Shown: positions 13,259 through 24,402 of the stretch, piece by piece | Position numbering within the stretch: position 1 is the stretch's first letter | How the letters are laid out: each line of letters begins with the position of its first letter | Assembly (NCBI GenBank): GCA_035772735.1 | Contig: JASDFA010000019.1 | Location: forward strand, 67,680,001-67,744,000 | DNA from: Datura wrightii | Lineage: Eukaryota; Streptophyta; Magnoliopsida; Solanales; Solanaceae | Direction: 5' to 3' | Length of the DNA stretch: 64,000 bases | The notes under the pieces: model-generated | Databases searched by the model: none | What the model was told of the DNA's origin: nothing | What the model saw: the letters and a program-made list of their open reading frames with translations, nothing else | Made by a program: the position numbers and the translations under genes

Positions 13259-14409
13259 TGTTACACCCCGTAAATTTTAAATAAATAAATAGCCTAATGA
13301 CATGTTGGTTAAGGGATTTAGAAGGTAAAAAAAAAAAGAATAAATAGCAAAGTCGGCCCTTGCTGTTTTCATCCATAAAAACCAAAGAAAACAGAGGGTA
13401 GCCATTTTTAAGGCAAACCCACGACAATATATAGATATTTCCTTCCAATTACGCAATGAAACGCGGTCTAAACTCCGTTCCGGCTTAGATACAGAGGTAT
13501 AAAGCTGCAGAGAGCAATCCTACGGAGTTGGTTTCGTGAAATTTGGCCGGCGAAACGTCGTGCTACCGAGGTAAAGTAAATAGAATTGCTTTAAATTAGT
13601 ACCAATGTGTTCTTAGCGTTGTAGTGAGCATTTATCCCTTCTGGACTATCGAGAAATAACGAGTTTTTGACCGTTTTTCGAAAGGTTGAAGTTTGGGATA
13701 AATATATATCAAAAGTGATAATTTCTCCCGAATATTAATGTATTTAGTTCTAGTTGACATGTATATGAATGTAGTTGGGAGAAACAGCAGAAGTACCGAC
13801 GGAAATCACATCGGTCAGTCGGGTACTCAGAAACTAGGTATGTAAAGCTATTCTTTCGGCAAGCCAGGAAGTACAGTTTAGAAAGTAAATAGAATAAAGG
13901 CTATTAACCGATACCCAGCGTACAGGAACGATTTTAGTATAATTTCCAGCAAGCATGCTAGTATATTAATTACGTATCATGCGATAATCAGAATAATAGA
14001 TATTCAGGCAATACGTATTACATCTGTTGAGATTGTATCCAGTAGTAGATGGTACATTTTATATTATTGAGCTATATCCAGATATAATCAGATAGACAGA
14101 TAAAGACCAGGTAGCAGTTAGTCCAGCAATCAGAAATAGTGTAAAACAGAATATAGTATCAGTTATTTAATACAGACTGACCTTGAGATAAAAGAAGAGA
14201 ATATGGTTAGTATTTTTCATTGAGCATGCTTGCTGTGTATGTGTTTTGTATGTTGAGACTTGTTGTGGAATGTGGGCACCCTTTTAGCATCCCCACCGCC
14301 CCTGGGTTATAGCTGTGTCGATACTAGATTCAGATACCGCCACCAGCTGGGCGATGCCGTCCGCCTAAAGGACGATGATGGCTGACCACCATGATAATAC
14401 GATCCAGAC

Positions 14410-14622
14410 CACCCTGCTTGCAGGGGTAGTTCAGTTTACTCTGCGCAGAGCCAGTACACCCTGTTTACAGGGGCAGACCACTCTGTGTGCACTTGTGGCC
14501 GGGGGCAGTTTTATATACAGATTTTTATAAAATCACCCTGTTGTGTGCTTGCACCCAGGGGCAGTTTCAGTCACAGATACAGCAGCAGATCGCCCCGTGC
14601 GCACCTGCGCCCAGAGGCAGGA
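14410..14622 (+). repeat. Degenerate short tandem units inside solo LTR
   Basis: About five imperfect units share the pattern CCCTG ... CAGGGGCAG; the first is CCCTGCTTGCAGGGG and the second CCCTGTTTACAGGGG. Several units are themselves small inverted repeats. Two overlapping short ORFs here follow from the repeat and are not treated as genes. Confidence 0.6.
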
Positions 14623-15018
14623 GTCTTCGGACTCAGACACAGTTTATTGTCAGAGGCCAAGGCCTGAGCTACGTACCCAGGGGACCGGTAGGAGGAGCTC
14701 ACAGTATCAGATGAGTGGAGTGACTTATTTTTGGTTGGTTTAGACCCGGGTAGGGGTATATAGATTACTTGCTTGGTTGGCACCTTCCGGCTTATGGGGG
14801 TCGGTCAGGTACTGTGTGTACTATTATGTATATTGATATGTGATATTAGATACTAATAGACAGTAGAATGGCACGTCATCATGTACGCTCAATTAGTTAC
14901 AGAATGAACAAACTCTCCCCAGTTATCCTCAGCTAGATAGACTCGGCTACTTCTTGCTTATATGTCATGTTATTGTTGCCATTCATTTCAGTGCATATTT
15001 CAGTTTGCTTTACATGCT

Positions 15019-15035
15019 CAGTACCTGTGGTACTG
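15019..15035 (+). other. Conserved hairpin in chromovirus LTR
   Basis: CAGTACC-TGT-GGTACTG. The C LTRs have the same 7-bp stem with loop AGC (42816-42832 and 50848-50864). Stem conservation with a changed loop suggests an RNA or DNA structure under constraint. Confidence 0.5.
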
Positions 15036-15683
15036 ACGCCCAGCGGGGCGCTGCATTGCTTGCCTGCAGGTACTCACGGACGAGGAACCGATCCCTCGTG
15101 ATTCTAGCCAGCGAGTGAGTCATCAGCTCCTATCTTCCGGAGTTTGATTTCCCGAGGTGTAGCTCCTTTTCTTTTGTTGTACAGTATGGGTAGGTCGGGG
15201 CCCTGTCCCAATCATTTCCACTATTTTCTTACAGTATTCGTAGAGGCTTGCAGTCTGTATATATTTCCCTGTGGTTAGTTGGGCCGGTCGTGTGAGGCTG
15301 TGCAGTCTGCTGTAGCTGTTTTGTATTTCAATTTATGTTGGCCGTGTGGGGCCATAGTTTGATAGTAGTGGTGACTTTGCCGGTCACATAGTCTTACAGT
15401 AGGCTTGTGTTGAGTTACAGATAACTAGACAGCATGGTGGCCTTGTTGGCCCGCATAGGCTCCCATATATCGACATGTTTCTGGTTAGCTGTTATTACAG
15501 GTACAGATGGCTAGAGGCCAGTGGGCCGGAGGCTGTGTTTACAGCCGTTATATAGCCGGTTTGTTTCTTGAAATAGAGCCAAAGCCAGCCAAAGCACCAG
15601 ATGTGCTCAGGCTGGACCATTTAGCAGTCTAGAGTCTAGCAGACACTAGGTGCCCGTCATACCCCCCAAGGTGGGGTGTGACA

Positions 15684-15967
15684 CAATATATATTGATTTC
15701 ATTTGTAAAAGTAAATAAATGTACGACAAAAATAAGGAGGGAAAAGTCAAAAAAAGAAATGATTTGACTGCATAAGATATGTGTCACATCACTATTTAAA
15801 GACTCAATTATATAATTTATAGATGATAAATTATTCTTAATTATGTTGTTAAGACATAACCTGCATCATCATTTCATCTTTTAATTTTCTTTGCAAGAAT
15901 AATGAAAATCAAACTCCTCAACATAATTTTTTTTTATTGAAATACGATAATTATATTAATTATGCTT
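15684..15967 (+). other. AT-rich flank between solo LTR and element D
   Basis: No gene or named repeat is recognised. This AT-rich stretch belongs to the DNA into which both the solo LTR and element D inserted. The five bases before D (TGCTT, 15963-15967) are its presumed target duplication, but the partner copy is outside the window. Confidence 0.4.
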
Positions 15968-17432
15968 TGATACGCTCAAATTATACCCGTTAAATAGGTA
16001 TAAAGCGGTCGTGTATCAAATATCGAACCCAACAAGGTTGGGGTCGAATCCCACAGGGAATAAGGTGAAAACTTTATAAAAAATGAATACTCAAATTTAT
16101 TTAGTCGATATTTCAAAGGAGGAAATAAAATAACACTTAGAATTGAAGATTTTCTCAGTAATAAATAGAGAGGATTTCTAATTTGTTTCGATAATTTAAC
16201 TAAACTAGGGTTGTGATTCTTAGGATTTCTTAACTATGACAGGTCTATATTATATTTAAAATCTAGGCTAACGTTACACATGCATATCCAGATAGTTCTA
16301 GAGACTTCTCTAAAGTCTTTCGACCCACTTAGAAAATTATCACCCTCAATCCTTTCGGCCTTTGGGTGATTCTTAATTTAACTATTGTCACAAGTTCTAG
16401 GTTGACTATTCTTATAACAGCTTAAGTCATTAGATGAGGATTGAAAACCTCAAATACCTATTATCAATTCTTCTTCCTAATCATGAAATCTTTGATCAGG
16501 AAAATCAAATTTTAGGCAAGATTTAACGTTTGCAACCATTAAAGAATAATCAAAACGGAAGAATTGATAATACACATGGCTTGCTAACCTAAGTATTTAC
16601 ATTCATAGACCCATCGACATTAATATATAAAGGTTCACACAACTCTGGATATAAAATTTAGCTACTCATGATAAAGATAATAACAATCATGGGAAAAGAA
16701 AAGATGATAGACATATACTTACAATGATGAAAATAAAGATAATCTGTTCAAGAGTGATTCAAATTTCTTCACTAAAAACTTCAAGAAAATATACGTTTCT
16801 CTCTTTTCCCTCTCTCAAATTTTCAAATGTAACGTATCATGCTATCTTTATAGCACCCAGATAAGTCTTTAAAACCCTCTAAAAATTTTAAAAAAGGAAA
16901 TAACTGGCATACTAGTAATTATAAAAATGCCATTGTCACAACTAACCGTGTGGTCTGTGCTTTGATCACGTTTTAGGTGAGAAAAATGGCTGACCTTCTG
17001 CCTCTAATCCACGAGCCATCCGCATCCCCCGTCTAGTCAACTGCGGTCCGCGTAATGAACGCGTTTTGCCTTCCAATAGACATATGAATCTAGCTTGAGG
17101 CGCGTCTGATTCGCGGTCTATGCTTTGCAATCCCCAGTCCGCGATTCAACCACAGATCTTATCACTGAGAAAGGTTCTTCTGGTCCCAGACACAATAGAT
17201 CCGCGGTCTATGATTGGTCATCATTGGTCCACGCTTGAAGAATTCTCACAGAGTTTAAGCTGCTTGGCTTGATCTTTGAAGTATTTTCACTTGATTCCTT
17301 TTCAACCTCTTTTGAATGGTAATTTCTTGTACAGATGAAGAGAAATCATGATAAGTACTTCATTTTATATCAATTTATTGCAAAATTCTAAGTTTATAGA
17401 CCCGATAAGTTGGTCAAGATGCCAACTTATCA
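15968..17432 (-). mobile_element. 3' LTR of Athila-like element D
   Basis: Read on the minus strand the LTR starts TGATAAGTTGGCATC at 17432 and ends ...GAGCGTATCA at 15968 (1,465 bp). Just upstream on the minus strand (17433-17447) is a polypurine-like AGTTTGGGGGTT tract, preceded by a 'gaggacaaacaatag' block typical of Athila 3' ends. The LTR start forms a hairpin (ATAAGTTGG and CCAACTTAT, 17404-17430). GC-rich repeats with 'cgcggtctatg' occur at 17040-17240. Only this LTR of D is in the window. Confidence 0.85.
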
Positions 17433-18077
17433 AACCCCCAAACTTAAACTATTGTTTGTCCTCAAGCAACTTTAAAACACAACATTCTCTTCAACCAGCC
17501 AATAATTCGCACGATAGACACTTGACTAGTAATGAGTATCAACAAGAAGCCTAACATTTGGGGATCATCACTCATCTTAAATCAAGCAAATGAAATTCTC
17601 TAGCAATGACACAATATCATTCGGCTTGTCTGACTCTAACACAACACTATATCTTTGTTCATTCTCTCTTATTGAAAATAAGATTCAGACTGTATTCAAC
17701 TGACATGTACCCTCACAAAAGATAAGTATCCCCGATTCACACAGAAATTATTTATGCGTTATGGATATTACACTGTATAGTACACTCTCTCTCAGAAAGG
17801 AATTCTCATGTATGCAGATATAGTACCATCGGCCTGCTCTTCATGTAGTTCTCCACTAATATAAATACATAGGTTCTAAAATCAAACAGGACTTGAGGGT
17901 GTTGGTGCGGGTTTGTATTTTACAGATAGGTCAAGGGTTTGTTCACATGGATCCTCTCCAAATGCCACCTTTCTAGTTTTAAGTCTTCCTCTTTCATGTT
18001 ACCCCTTTATCTCTCCTTCGACAACCTTCTTTTGGTCTTCTTTCTATTTTTGCCCAAGTCTTGCTCTTCCCCTGACT

Positions 18078-18144
<67 letters not shown>

Positions 18145-18161
18145 CATTGAAAAAGCATATA
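17433..18161 (-). mobile_element. Element D, 3' internal noncoding segment (distal part)
   Basis: This is noncoding sequence next to D's 3' LTR. The block around 17790-17890 ('ctccactaatataaa' followed by 'aggact') matches the equivalent region of element B (39060-39100), which supports D as a diverged relative of the A/B family. It is interrupted at 18162 by element F and resumes at 31715. An AT microsatellite lies near its end. Confidence 0.75.
18081..18140. repeat. (AT)n microsatellite
   Basis: An uninterrupted run of about 30 AT dinucleotides. Poly(Tyr-Ile) reading frames predicted across it are artefacts. Confidence 0.95.
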
Positions 18162-18173
18162 ACTAATGTTGAC

Positions 18174-18234
18174 TTAAATCTTCCCCTGACTACAACATAT
18201 ATATATATATATGTAGACATTGAAAAAACCTATA
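18174..18234 (+). repeat. Copy of left flank embedded at start of F 5' LTR
   Basis: 'tcttcccctgactacaa', an AT run and 'tagacattgaaaaa' at 18179-18236 repeat the same items in the flank at 18065-18163, with a shorter AT run. In the 3' LTR the corresponding place holds only about ten bases (27998-28007). The copy therefore arose after or during insertion. Confidence 0.8.
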
Positions 18235-18981
18235 ACCTCTCTATGTCCCGTATAAGCTGCATATTAATATATATGTGGATATTTTAAAATTACCTTTTAA
18301 ACGAAATTATTTAATTCGTATTCGTAATATTCTAGTATTAATTAGCATACCTATTTAAATCTTTTGCATAATTATTTTCTACACTTTTAAAAACATGTTT
18401 ATTGCATTAATTTCAAGTTTTTAATTTTTCAAAATTATATGTAATTACATCATATATAATATATTGCAAAATAATATATATAATGTACATACGTACATAG
18501 TTTCAATTAAACAAGCTTCTTTTTTAAAATATATAATTTTACTTAAATGTTATAAACTATTCATATAATAATATTTGTAGAATTTTTACTTTAATTTTAT
18601 AAATTTATTTATATCAATAACAATATTTATATAATTTTATCGTAAATTAAACTATTATGTTACCCATTTACTAAATTATTTACAAGTGTAGTATTTTTAT
18701 TAATTTAATAGCAACTAATTTAATTTTTCATCCAATTCATTTAAAATCTGGCCACTTTTTATCTAATTTGTGCCAATTTTAGCCCTTTTTATCAATTATG
18801 ACTACTATTTAAATTCAATTTTATCCATAAATTAGATCTCAACCCAATTAATTATCCCCGATCCATGACCCAATCCGTTGACCCCACCCACTCAATCTAA
18901 GATTATATCCTAGTAGTTCATGTCTTTTAATCCTATGGTTGATAAACAAACCCTACATTATTTTCATATCTATCTCTAAGA

Positions 18982-18995
18982 CCCTAAACCCTAAA
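18982..18995 (+). promoter_or_regulatory. Two-unit telomere-like motif (telo-box) in F LTR
   Basis: CCCTAAACCCTAAA occurs here and at 28184-28197 in the 3' LTR. Plant telo-boxes (AAACCCTA) are known promoter elements; two units are too few for a telomeric array. Confidence 0.5.
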
Positions 18996-20595
18996 AAAAA
19001 CTCTCATTTTTTCCTCTCTACCAAACAACCGCCTCTCTCTTTCTTCTCCATTATTCTACGCCGTCCACCACAAAACCACAGCCCTCCGTCTCATCTCATA
19101 TCTGCTGGAAAACAACAAAGACCCCAACACCACCCCTCACTCTCGTTTCACTTCCCTCTCTACCAAAACCAGCAACCGTAGACTCTTCACTTTCTCCCGT
19201 TCGGCCATATACCGATCAACTCCGGCCAGATGAAACCAGAGCCGTCCGCCCCAATGTTTCAGCCGCTGTCCCCTCCCTCTCGTCGTCTCACTGCTCCTCC
19301 CAACGGGACTAGTGTCACATTCGCCGCCTCCTCTTGTTCGTCCAGCAACCACCGGCAAAAACTACCAAACTGACCACCGAAACTCAGCACCGCAACACCC
19401 CTACTACTCCTCTCCTGTCGAGAATCACCAATGGCCGCTCTCCTCCACTCTCTTCCATTTTTTTCCTTTCAAAATTGGCACCACACCCCTACTCTCCGTC
19501 CTCTCCGGCAGCCATCCACCCGGAAACCACCCATTCCCTCTGTTTCTCACCATCTCCGGCCATATCCGGTCAAGCCACCACCGTGAACAACCAGACGTCG
19601 TACCTCTAGTTATAATTCCAAAAATATCAAATTCCTCCATGGTTTGGATCTACTAAATAACTATTACTGCTCTCCGTCATTTTTTTAAATTATTTTTTTG
19701 CACAAAATTAAAAATCTGAAGTTAATTATGTTTGTTGACATCTTTAGCTGTAACTGTTCTTGTTTTCATTTGTTTGTGCCCTTTATTAACATGTGAAAAA
19801 AGCTCTATTTTACCTGTATATTGATATTCGAATGGATTTAAAACCATTATGATTCATGATTTATATATATGTACATGCTCTACTTTACTTATGTTAGGAT
19901 TCTACAAAATAGCGATAGGTGAATTCATTCTTTCTTTTAAATGAGAAATTAGCTCAAACTTACCTATTAGTTTTGATTTTCGATCCATCAGTTACTAGTA
20001 GACTCGAATACTAGTTTGAAATATTTGTTTCTTCCCCTAGATGTGATTTAAGTTCCTTACTTGATAATGTTTCTTCTATGGCTTGAATTAGAACTTCTCT
20101 CCACTAATTATTGATGATTTCCTTTCCGGTTGTGTGGCAAGTCTGTCCTATATGGTAACTTTGATTTTGACAGCAAAATTTTTTTGTTTAATTATGACAA
20201 TTTTTGATCATTCTGCAGTAATTCTGATTTATTAAAGAGGAATCAATGATTAATTATTTTGGTAGTTATAATTTGTCCAATAGTTATTCTTGCTCAAGGT
20301 GTTTAAAGAAATTTATTTTGACTTAATATAAGGTAAAATTTCCATCAGAATAATTCTTTTCTTTCTTTCAATATTTGCAATTGGGGTAAAAGAGATTTTT
20401 ACGACCTTCCTTAGTTAAAGGAAGATTCTCATGACTAAACTCTTTGTTTATTAGTATTTGTTAATTATGGCCAAAAAAATTTCTTCCCTTTATGTAATTC
20501 CATTTAATTAGGATAATTTATTGACATATGGTAAACAGTTATTCGGAATAAATGTTAATATTCCCTTCTCCTTTAAATCACTTTGACTTATTAGC

Positions 20596-20602
20596 TATAT
20601 AA
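20596..20602 (+). promoter_or_regulatory. TATA box candidate in F 5' LTR
   Basis: TATATAA is followed by a G-rich stretch and a conserved leader. The same motif is at 29800-29806 in the 3' LTR. Confidence 0.55.
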
Positions 20603-21200
20603 GGGGGAATAGGGGCTATTTCATTGAGGGGGAGAACACTGGAAATAGGGATTCCCTTAGCAGAACCACTTTCAAACGACTTTCTCCCTCTAGCAATATA
20701 TTCTTCTCTCCCAGCCACACTCTAAAACCTAGATTATTTTTTTTCTTAGGAGTTCTCTTTAATCTCCTTTAACCGGTTAATATACTTTCTATGTCATAAT
20801 AGCATGTTAAATCTGCTACGTGTATGTTGTTACAATAGTTACCGATCTCTTTGAAATTTATTTTTCTCTATGTGATGTGTTTTAAGTTTAAAATAGGACT
20901 TGCTTTTAGGTTTAGAATGTATACGTGCTTGTCTGTCGGTATGTTTTGTTTCTTAACAGGTTTTCTTTCGAGGGCAAGTATCGAAGAGTCGCCTTGGGTT
21001 TGAACCCGAAAACAAGCAGATCAACCATTTAAATTAGTTTAAAATCAATTCTGTTTTTTTAATTTATTATTTCATTTCATTTATTATCATCAATTGTAAC
21101 GTTGTAACAAACGCTAATAATAGTTAAAAGGGGTTAATTGGAGCGGGGTTTGTATGTTCTTTACCATTTTATTTCATGACTGCTAATTAGGCAATCCCGT

Positions 21201-21473
21201 ATAGAAATCATGCCTATAGGACTAGTACGTACATAAATTATCCATGCTAGAAATCATGCCTATAGGAATCTAAAAAAGTTGAAGTATTTTATTTTCAAAA
21301 CCATAGAATTCATGTCCATATAATTTGTATATTATGGTCTTGCTTGTGTATTCTTAGAAATCATGCCTGTAGAATCAATTACGAACTTATTTAAATCATA
21401 CACCTTGTTTGACATTCACATTCATTTTGCCTATATAAATATGATTTTTGCATTAGGACTCATGTTCATAGGA
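21201..21473 (+). repeat. Interspersed CATGCCTATAGGA repeats in F 5' LTR
   Basis: Five copies of a roughly 20-bp word, best form AGAAATCATGCCTATAGGA, start near 21203, 21248, 21302, 21353 and 21452 and are separated by unique sequence. Later copies are degenerate. CCTATAGG is palindromic. The 3' LTR (30413-30680) and the older Tat LTR at 10077-10400 have the same pattern. Confidence 0.7.
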
Positions 21474-22506
21474 TTTGAGGCTACGTGGAACCTTTTGTGC
21501 TAACTGCTTTTAAATTAATTATTTATTTTGCTTGATGGTCATCACTTTTAATAGCCTAAGAGCTTTAGATCCCAAATTAATAATAGCAATCCAAATGCCT
21601 CTTGGACATTAGGCTTGGGACAGGTAGGCATATGTTCGGGCGTTAATATATTTTCTTTATTTAGAACGATTTTAGAATTAATAACTAATTAGGTGGGTAA
21701 TGAAAAATGATAGTCTGTTCTCGCTGAATAATACGAGCAATTTAAGTTGTTGCAAAGTATTATTTAAGTTGCACGGGGATCCCGTTAGGTTAAAATGATA
21801 TCCTTTTTAAATGCAAAACTACGTCTGACCTGATCTCCTTTAGGGATACGTAGGCGCCTTTTCGAGGTTCGGCCCCATAGCTGCAAACTTTATTTATCTA
21901 TTTGTTATGTTTTTCTTATATTTATTTCATCAATGGCTTTGATACATTCATTACGAATTCATAGTGTTTCATGTTTTATTCAAGCTCTCTTACTGCTTAC
22001 CTTATTTGTCTCTAAACTTCTTTAATTACTTTAGTTTAAAAATTCTATTAAAATCTTTAGTAATTGAATGTATGTTGTAATATTTTTTTTATAATGACTG
22101 TCTCTTTAGATGTGTATAGTTTCAAACTTCTTTCTCCTTATTTGTTTGAAATTCTTTTTATTGTATTTATTTATATAATCTTTGCATTTTAATTTAGTTT
22201 AAAAAATTAGATAAATTAAGTTAAAATCAATTCTTGTTTTGCTCACTAGTTAACTCCGCACATATTAACGAATTCGACCGGGAACCACCTTTATAGACCT
22301 CGAAAGATTCTTAACACCTTTCTTTCGAGGTAATTTGAACCCTTGCCCGACTCTAGTAATCTAGGCTAGTAAAATAGACCCTTAGCTTAATACCGTTTCC
22401 TAACTCACCATAATTAGTTAGGTGACGACTCTTCAATCTAATTAATTCTTCAAGAGTTGTCACATGTCGAGTCCGCTTTTCGCGAGAAAAATGGAGTGCG
22501 AAAGCA

Positions 22507-22524
22507 TGATGACTCTGCTGGGGA
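22507..22524 (+). other. Primer binding site of element F (Arg tRNA type)
   Basis: TGATGACTCTGCTGGGGA lies 3 bp after the LTR end. It differs at two positions (GC to AT) from TGGCGACTCTGCTGGGGA, the Arg tRNA-type site of Tat/Ogre elements. The changes fit deamination of a formerly intact site. Confidence 0.75.
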
Positions 22525-24402
22525 TTTTAGCTTCTAGCCACAACGTGTTTGTTACTATATGGGACTTTATTTAAGTTTTTGAGTTTCTTTTTATAAAAAA
22601 GGAAAAAAATCCTTTCCTTTTTTCTATTTATTTGCTTCCTCGCAATGTTCAATCTCTTTCCTTTATTATATTTATTTGTTTCCTGATAATTGATTTATTT
22701 CTTATGTGTTTTTTATATTACATCCTTAAACATGAAGTTACTAACATTCTTTCCTTTTTTGTTTTTCTATTTATCCTGTCTTATTTTATTGTATTAATTA
22801 ATTACTTATCTACTTTTATAAATTATCATTCCGTTCATACTTTCCCCACTTGGACACTTCTCATTTTCACACACTGGATAACGGTTGGGTGGTTTTACAA
22901 CCGTTCACTATTAAAACACCCTCCGAGGAATGCCTCATGATTTGGTCAATCAGCAGTGCATCGACGGTCATGAGCTTCCTCACTGTCAAGTTGTCTACTT
23001 GGGGAAACCGTGTCATACCCACTCTTGTTCTTAGATCTTGACTGTGTATGCCTTTAAGGAATACACCTTATATCAAACCTAGAAAATCGCGATGCTCATG
23101 GCGCGTCAAGACTAATAGTTAAACATTGCCTTGAGTCTTAAGGGATTCCCAAACCCGAAAAAGACGGTTTCATAATTTATGTTTATTTTTGGTGATATAT
23201 GTCTAATTGGATTTGCTACCTTTTTAAATTTAGTTTGTTTCTTTCCATGTATACCCATTTCCTTATCTTCTTTATTTATTTCATTGTTTGAATTATTATA
23301 TATTCTTCCATGTTTGACTCTTTTCCTTTATTTTGTTTATTTGTTTCCTTATTTAAATTATCTATGTCATGTTTAATCTCCTCCTTTTTTTTCCTTATAC
23401 ATTTTTTGTTTGATGCTATTATTTCATGTTTAATCATTTTCAGTCATCTCTTTATGTGTTTATTTGGAATAGCTTATGACATATTTGTTCCTAATCTTCT
23501 TATTTCATTTATCGCTTAATCAAATATTATTGCTTTCCTTAAACTGCTTATTGTGCTACTGTTTTTTATTATGTGTTAATTATTATAGATCTATAATTTG
23601 TCATTCTGCCAATATTTTTCCCACTTGGGAATCTCAATATCACACACTATACACGCGAGTTTTGCTTTGCAATTCTCTGAATTTCTTTTAAAACCTATTT
23701 AGAGAATTGTCATATACGTGGGGTGAATGAATAGTTTTACTACCATATGACCACGTGTCTTTTCGCATAAGAAAACCTTTCAGTCTGTATCCACTCAACT
23801 CTTAGAAATTTATGTTAAGTCATGCATGCATTATCCCTAGACAGTCTCGATATGGCTGGTGTATTGAAATCATTAGTTTGACTTTGCGCAAAGTCCAAAG
23901 AGGTTTACAACCTCAAAAAAGACATTATTATGTCTATTTGCATTTTTTTGAGAGGATAATCTGCCTAAAAATGTAGAGTATTTGCTCCTTAGGTGAGAAT
24001 GATAAAACTAATATTTTATGATGCAGGTTGTTAAGGACCAATTTCAATTGTGTAAACTAAGAAGACGCCGAAAGAAGGAAGAGCTTTTCCGTTTAGGCTA
24101 TGGCTTTGCTTTTGTAATTTTTATTTCTTGTAACATTTCATTATGTAAATAAAGCAATTATTTGTTTATGTTATTTTATATATCTGGAATTTAAGTGGAG
24201 GAAATGAAATGATACATTATGGCATATTCGACTCTCAAAATGCGCTAGGCCTACCTCTAGCACGAAAAAAGCCCCCAAAATTAGAAAACGTATTAATGTG
24301 TTTATTTCCTTTAATATTTAATTTACATGTTATGCTCAAGTTTCATTACTGATTTTATTTTTTATTGTTTATTTTGACTATCCCCCTTCCTAAGGTTGAC
24401 TT
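22525..24402 (+). mobile_element. Leader region of element F
   Basis: This T-rich untranslated leader separates the primer site from gag. It holds two diverged versions of a 'cccacttgg...cacacac' block (22845-22880 and 23620-23650), each preceded by a T-rich stretch with 'tttatttgtttcc' words, which suggests an old internal duplication. Hydrophobic short ORFs here reflect T-richness only. No conserved protein is recognised. Confidence 0.6.

Larger units (their letters stand above)
13259..15683 (+). mobile_element. Solo LTR of a Tekay/Del-related element
   Basis: The LTR runs from TGTTACACC to GGGGTGTGACA (2,425 bp). It is flanked by a perfect 5-bp target duplication CAATA at 13254-13258 and 15684-15688, with no internal region. 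It is collinear with the E1 and C LTRs in its middle and 3' parts (for example 15060-15680). It lacks the GC-rich palindromic module and the GC-rich block those LTRs carry upstream of the TATA box. It was presumably left by recombination between two LTRs of a complete element. Confidence 0.95.
18167..22503 (+). mobile_element. 5' LTR of element F
   Basis: It starts TGTTGAC after ACTAA and ends ...AGTGCGAAA, where the 3' LTR has GGCGCGACA. It is about 600 bp longer than the 3' LTR, the extra part lying roughly at 18316-18897. Bases 18174-18234 are not LTR sequence: they repeat the left flank (see separate entry). A CT-rich stretch at 18980-19660 gives Pro- and Ser-rich ORFs that I do not accept as genes. 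Confidence 0.9.

Noticed and set aside
17913..18166. ORFs ending in Tyr-Ile repeats
   Set aside because: They are translations of the (AT)n microsatellite and its flank.
18982..18995. Interstitial telomere repeat
   Set aside because: Only two CCCTAAA units, present in both LTRs of F; a promoter telo-box is more likely than a telomeric relic.
18939..19656. Overlapping Pro/Ser-rich ORFs in the F 5' LTR, with counterparts at 28277-28997 in the 3' LTR
   Set aside because: They occur in all frames of a CT-rich LTR stretch, their presence in both LTRs is due to LTR identity, and no domain is visible.
22632..23691. Hydrophobic ORFs resembling membrane proteins
   Set aside because: They come from a T-rich leader of element F; no conservation or domain.
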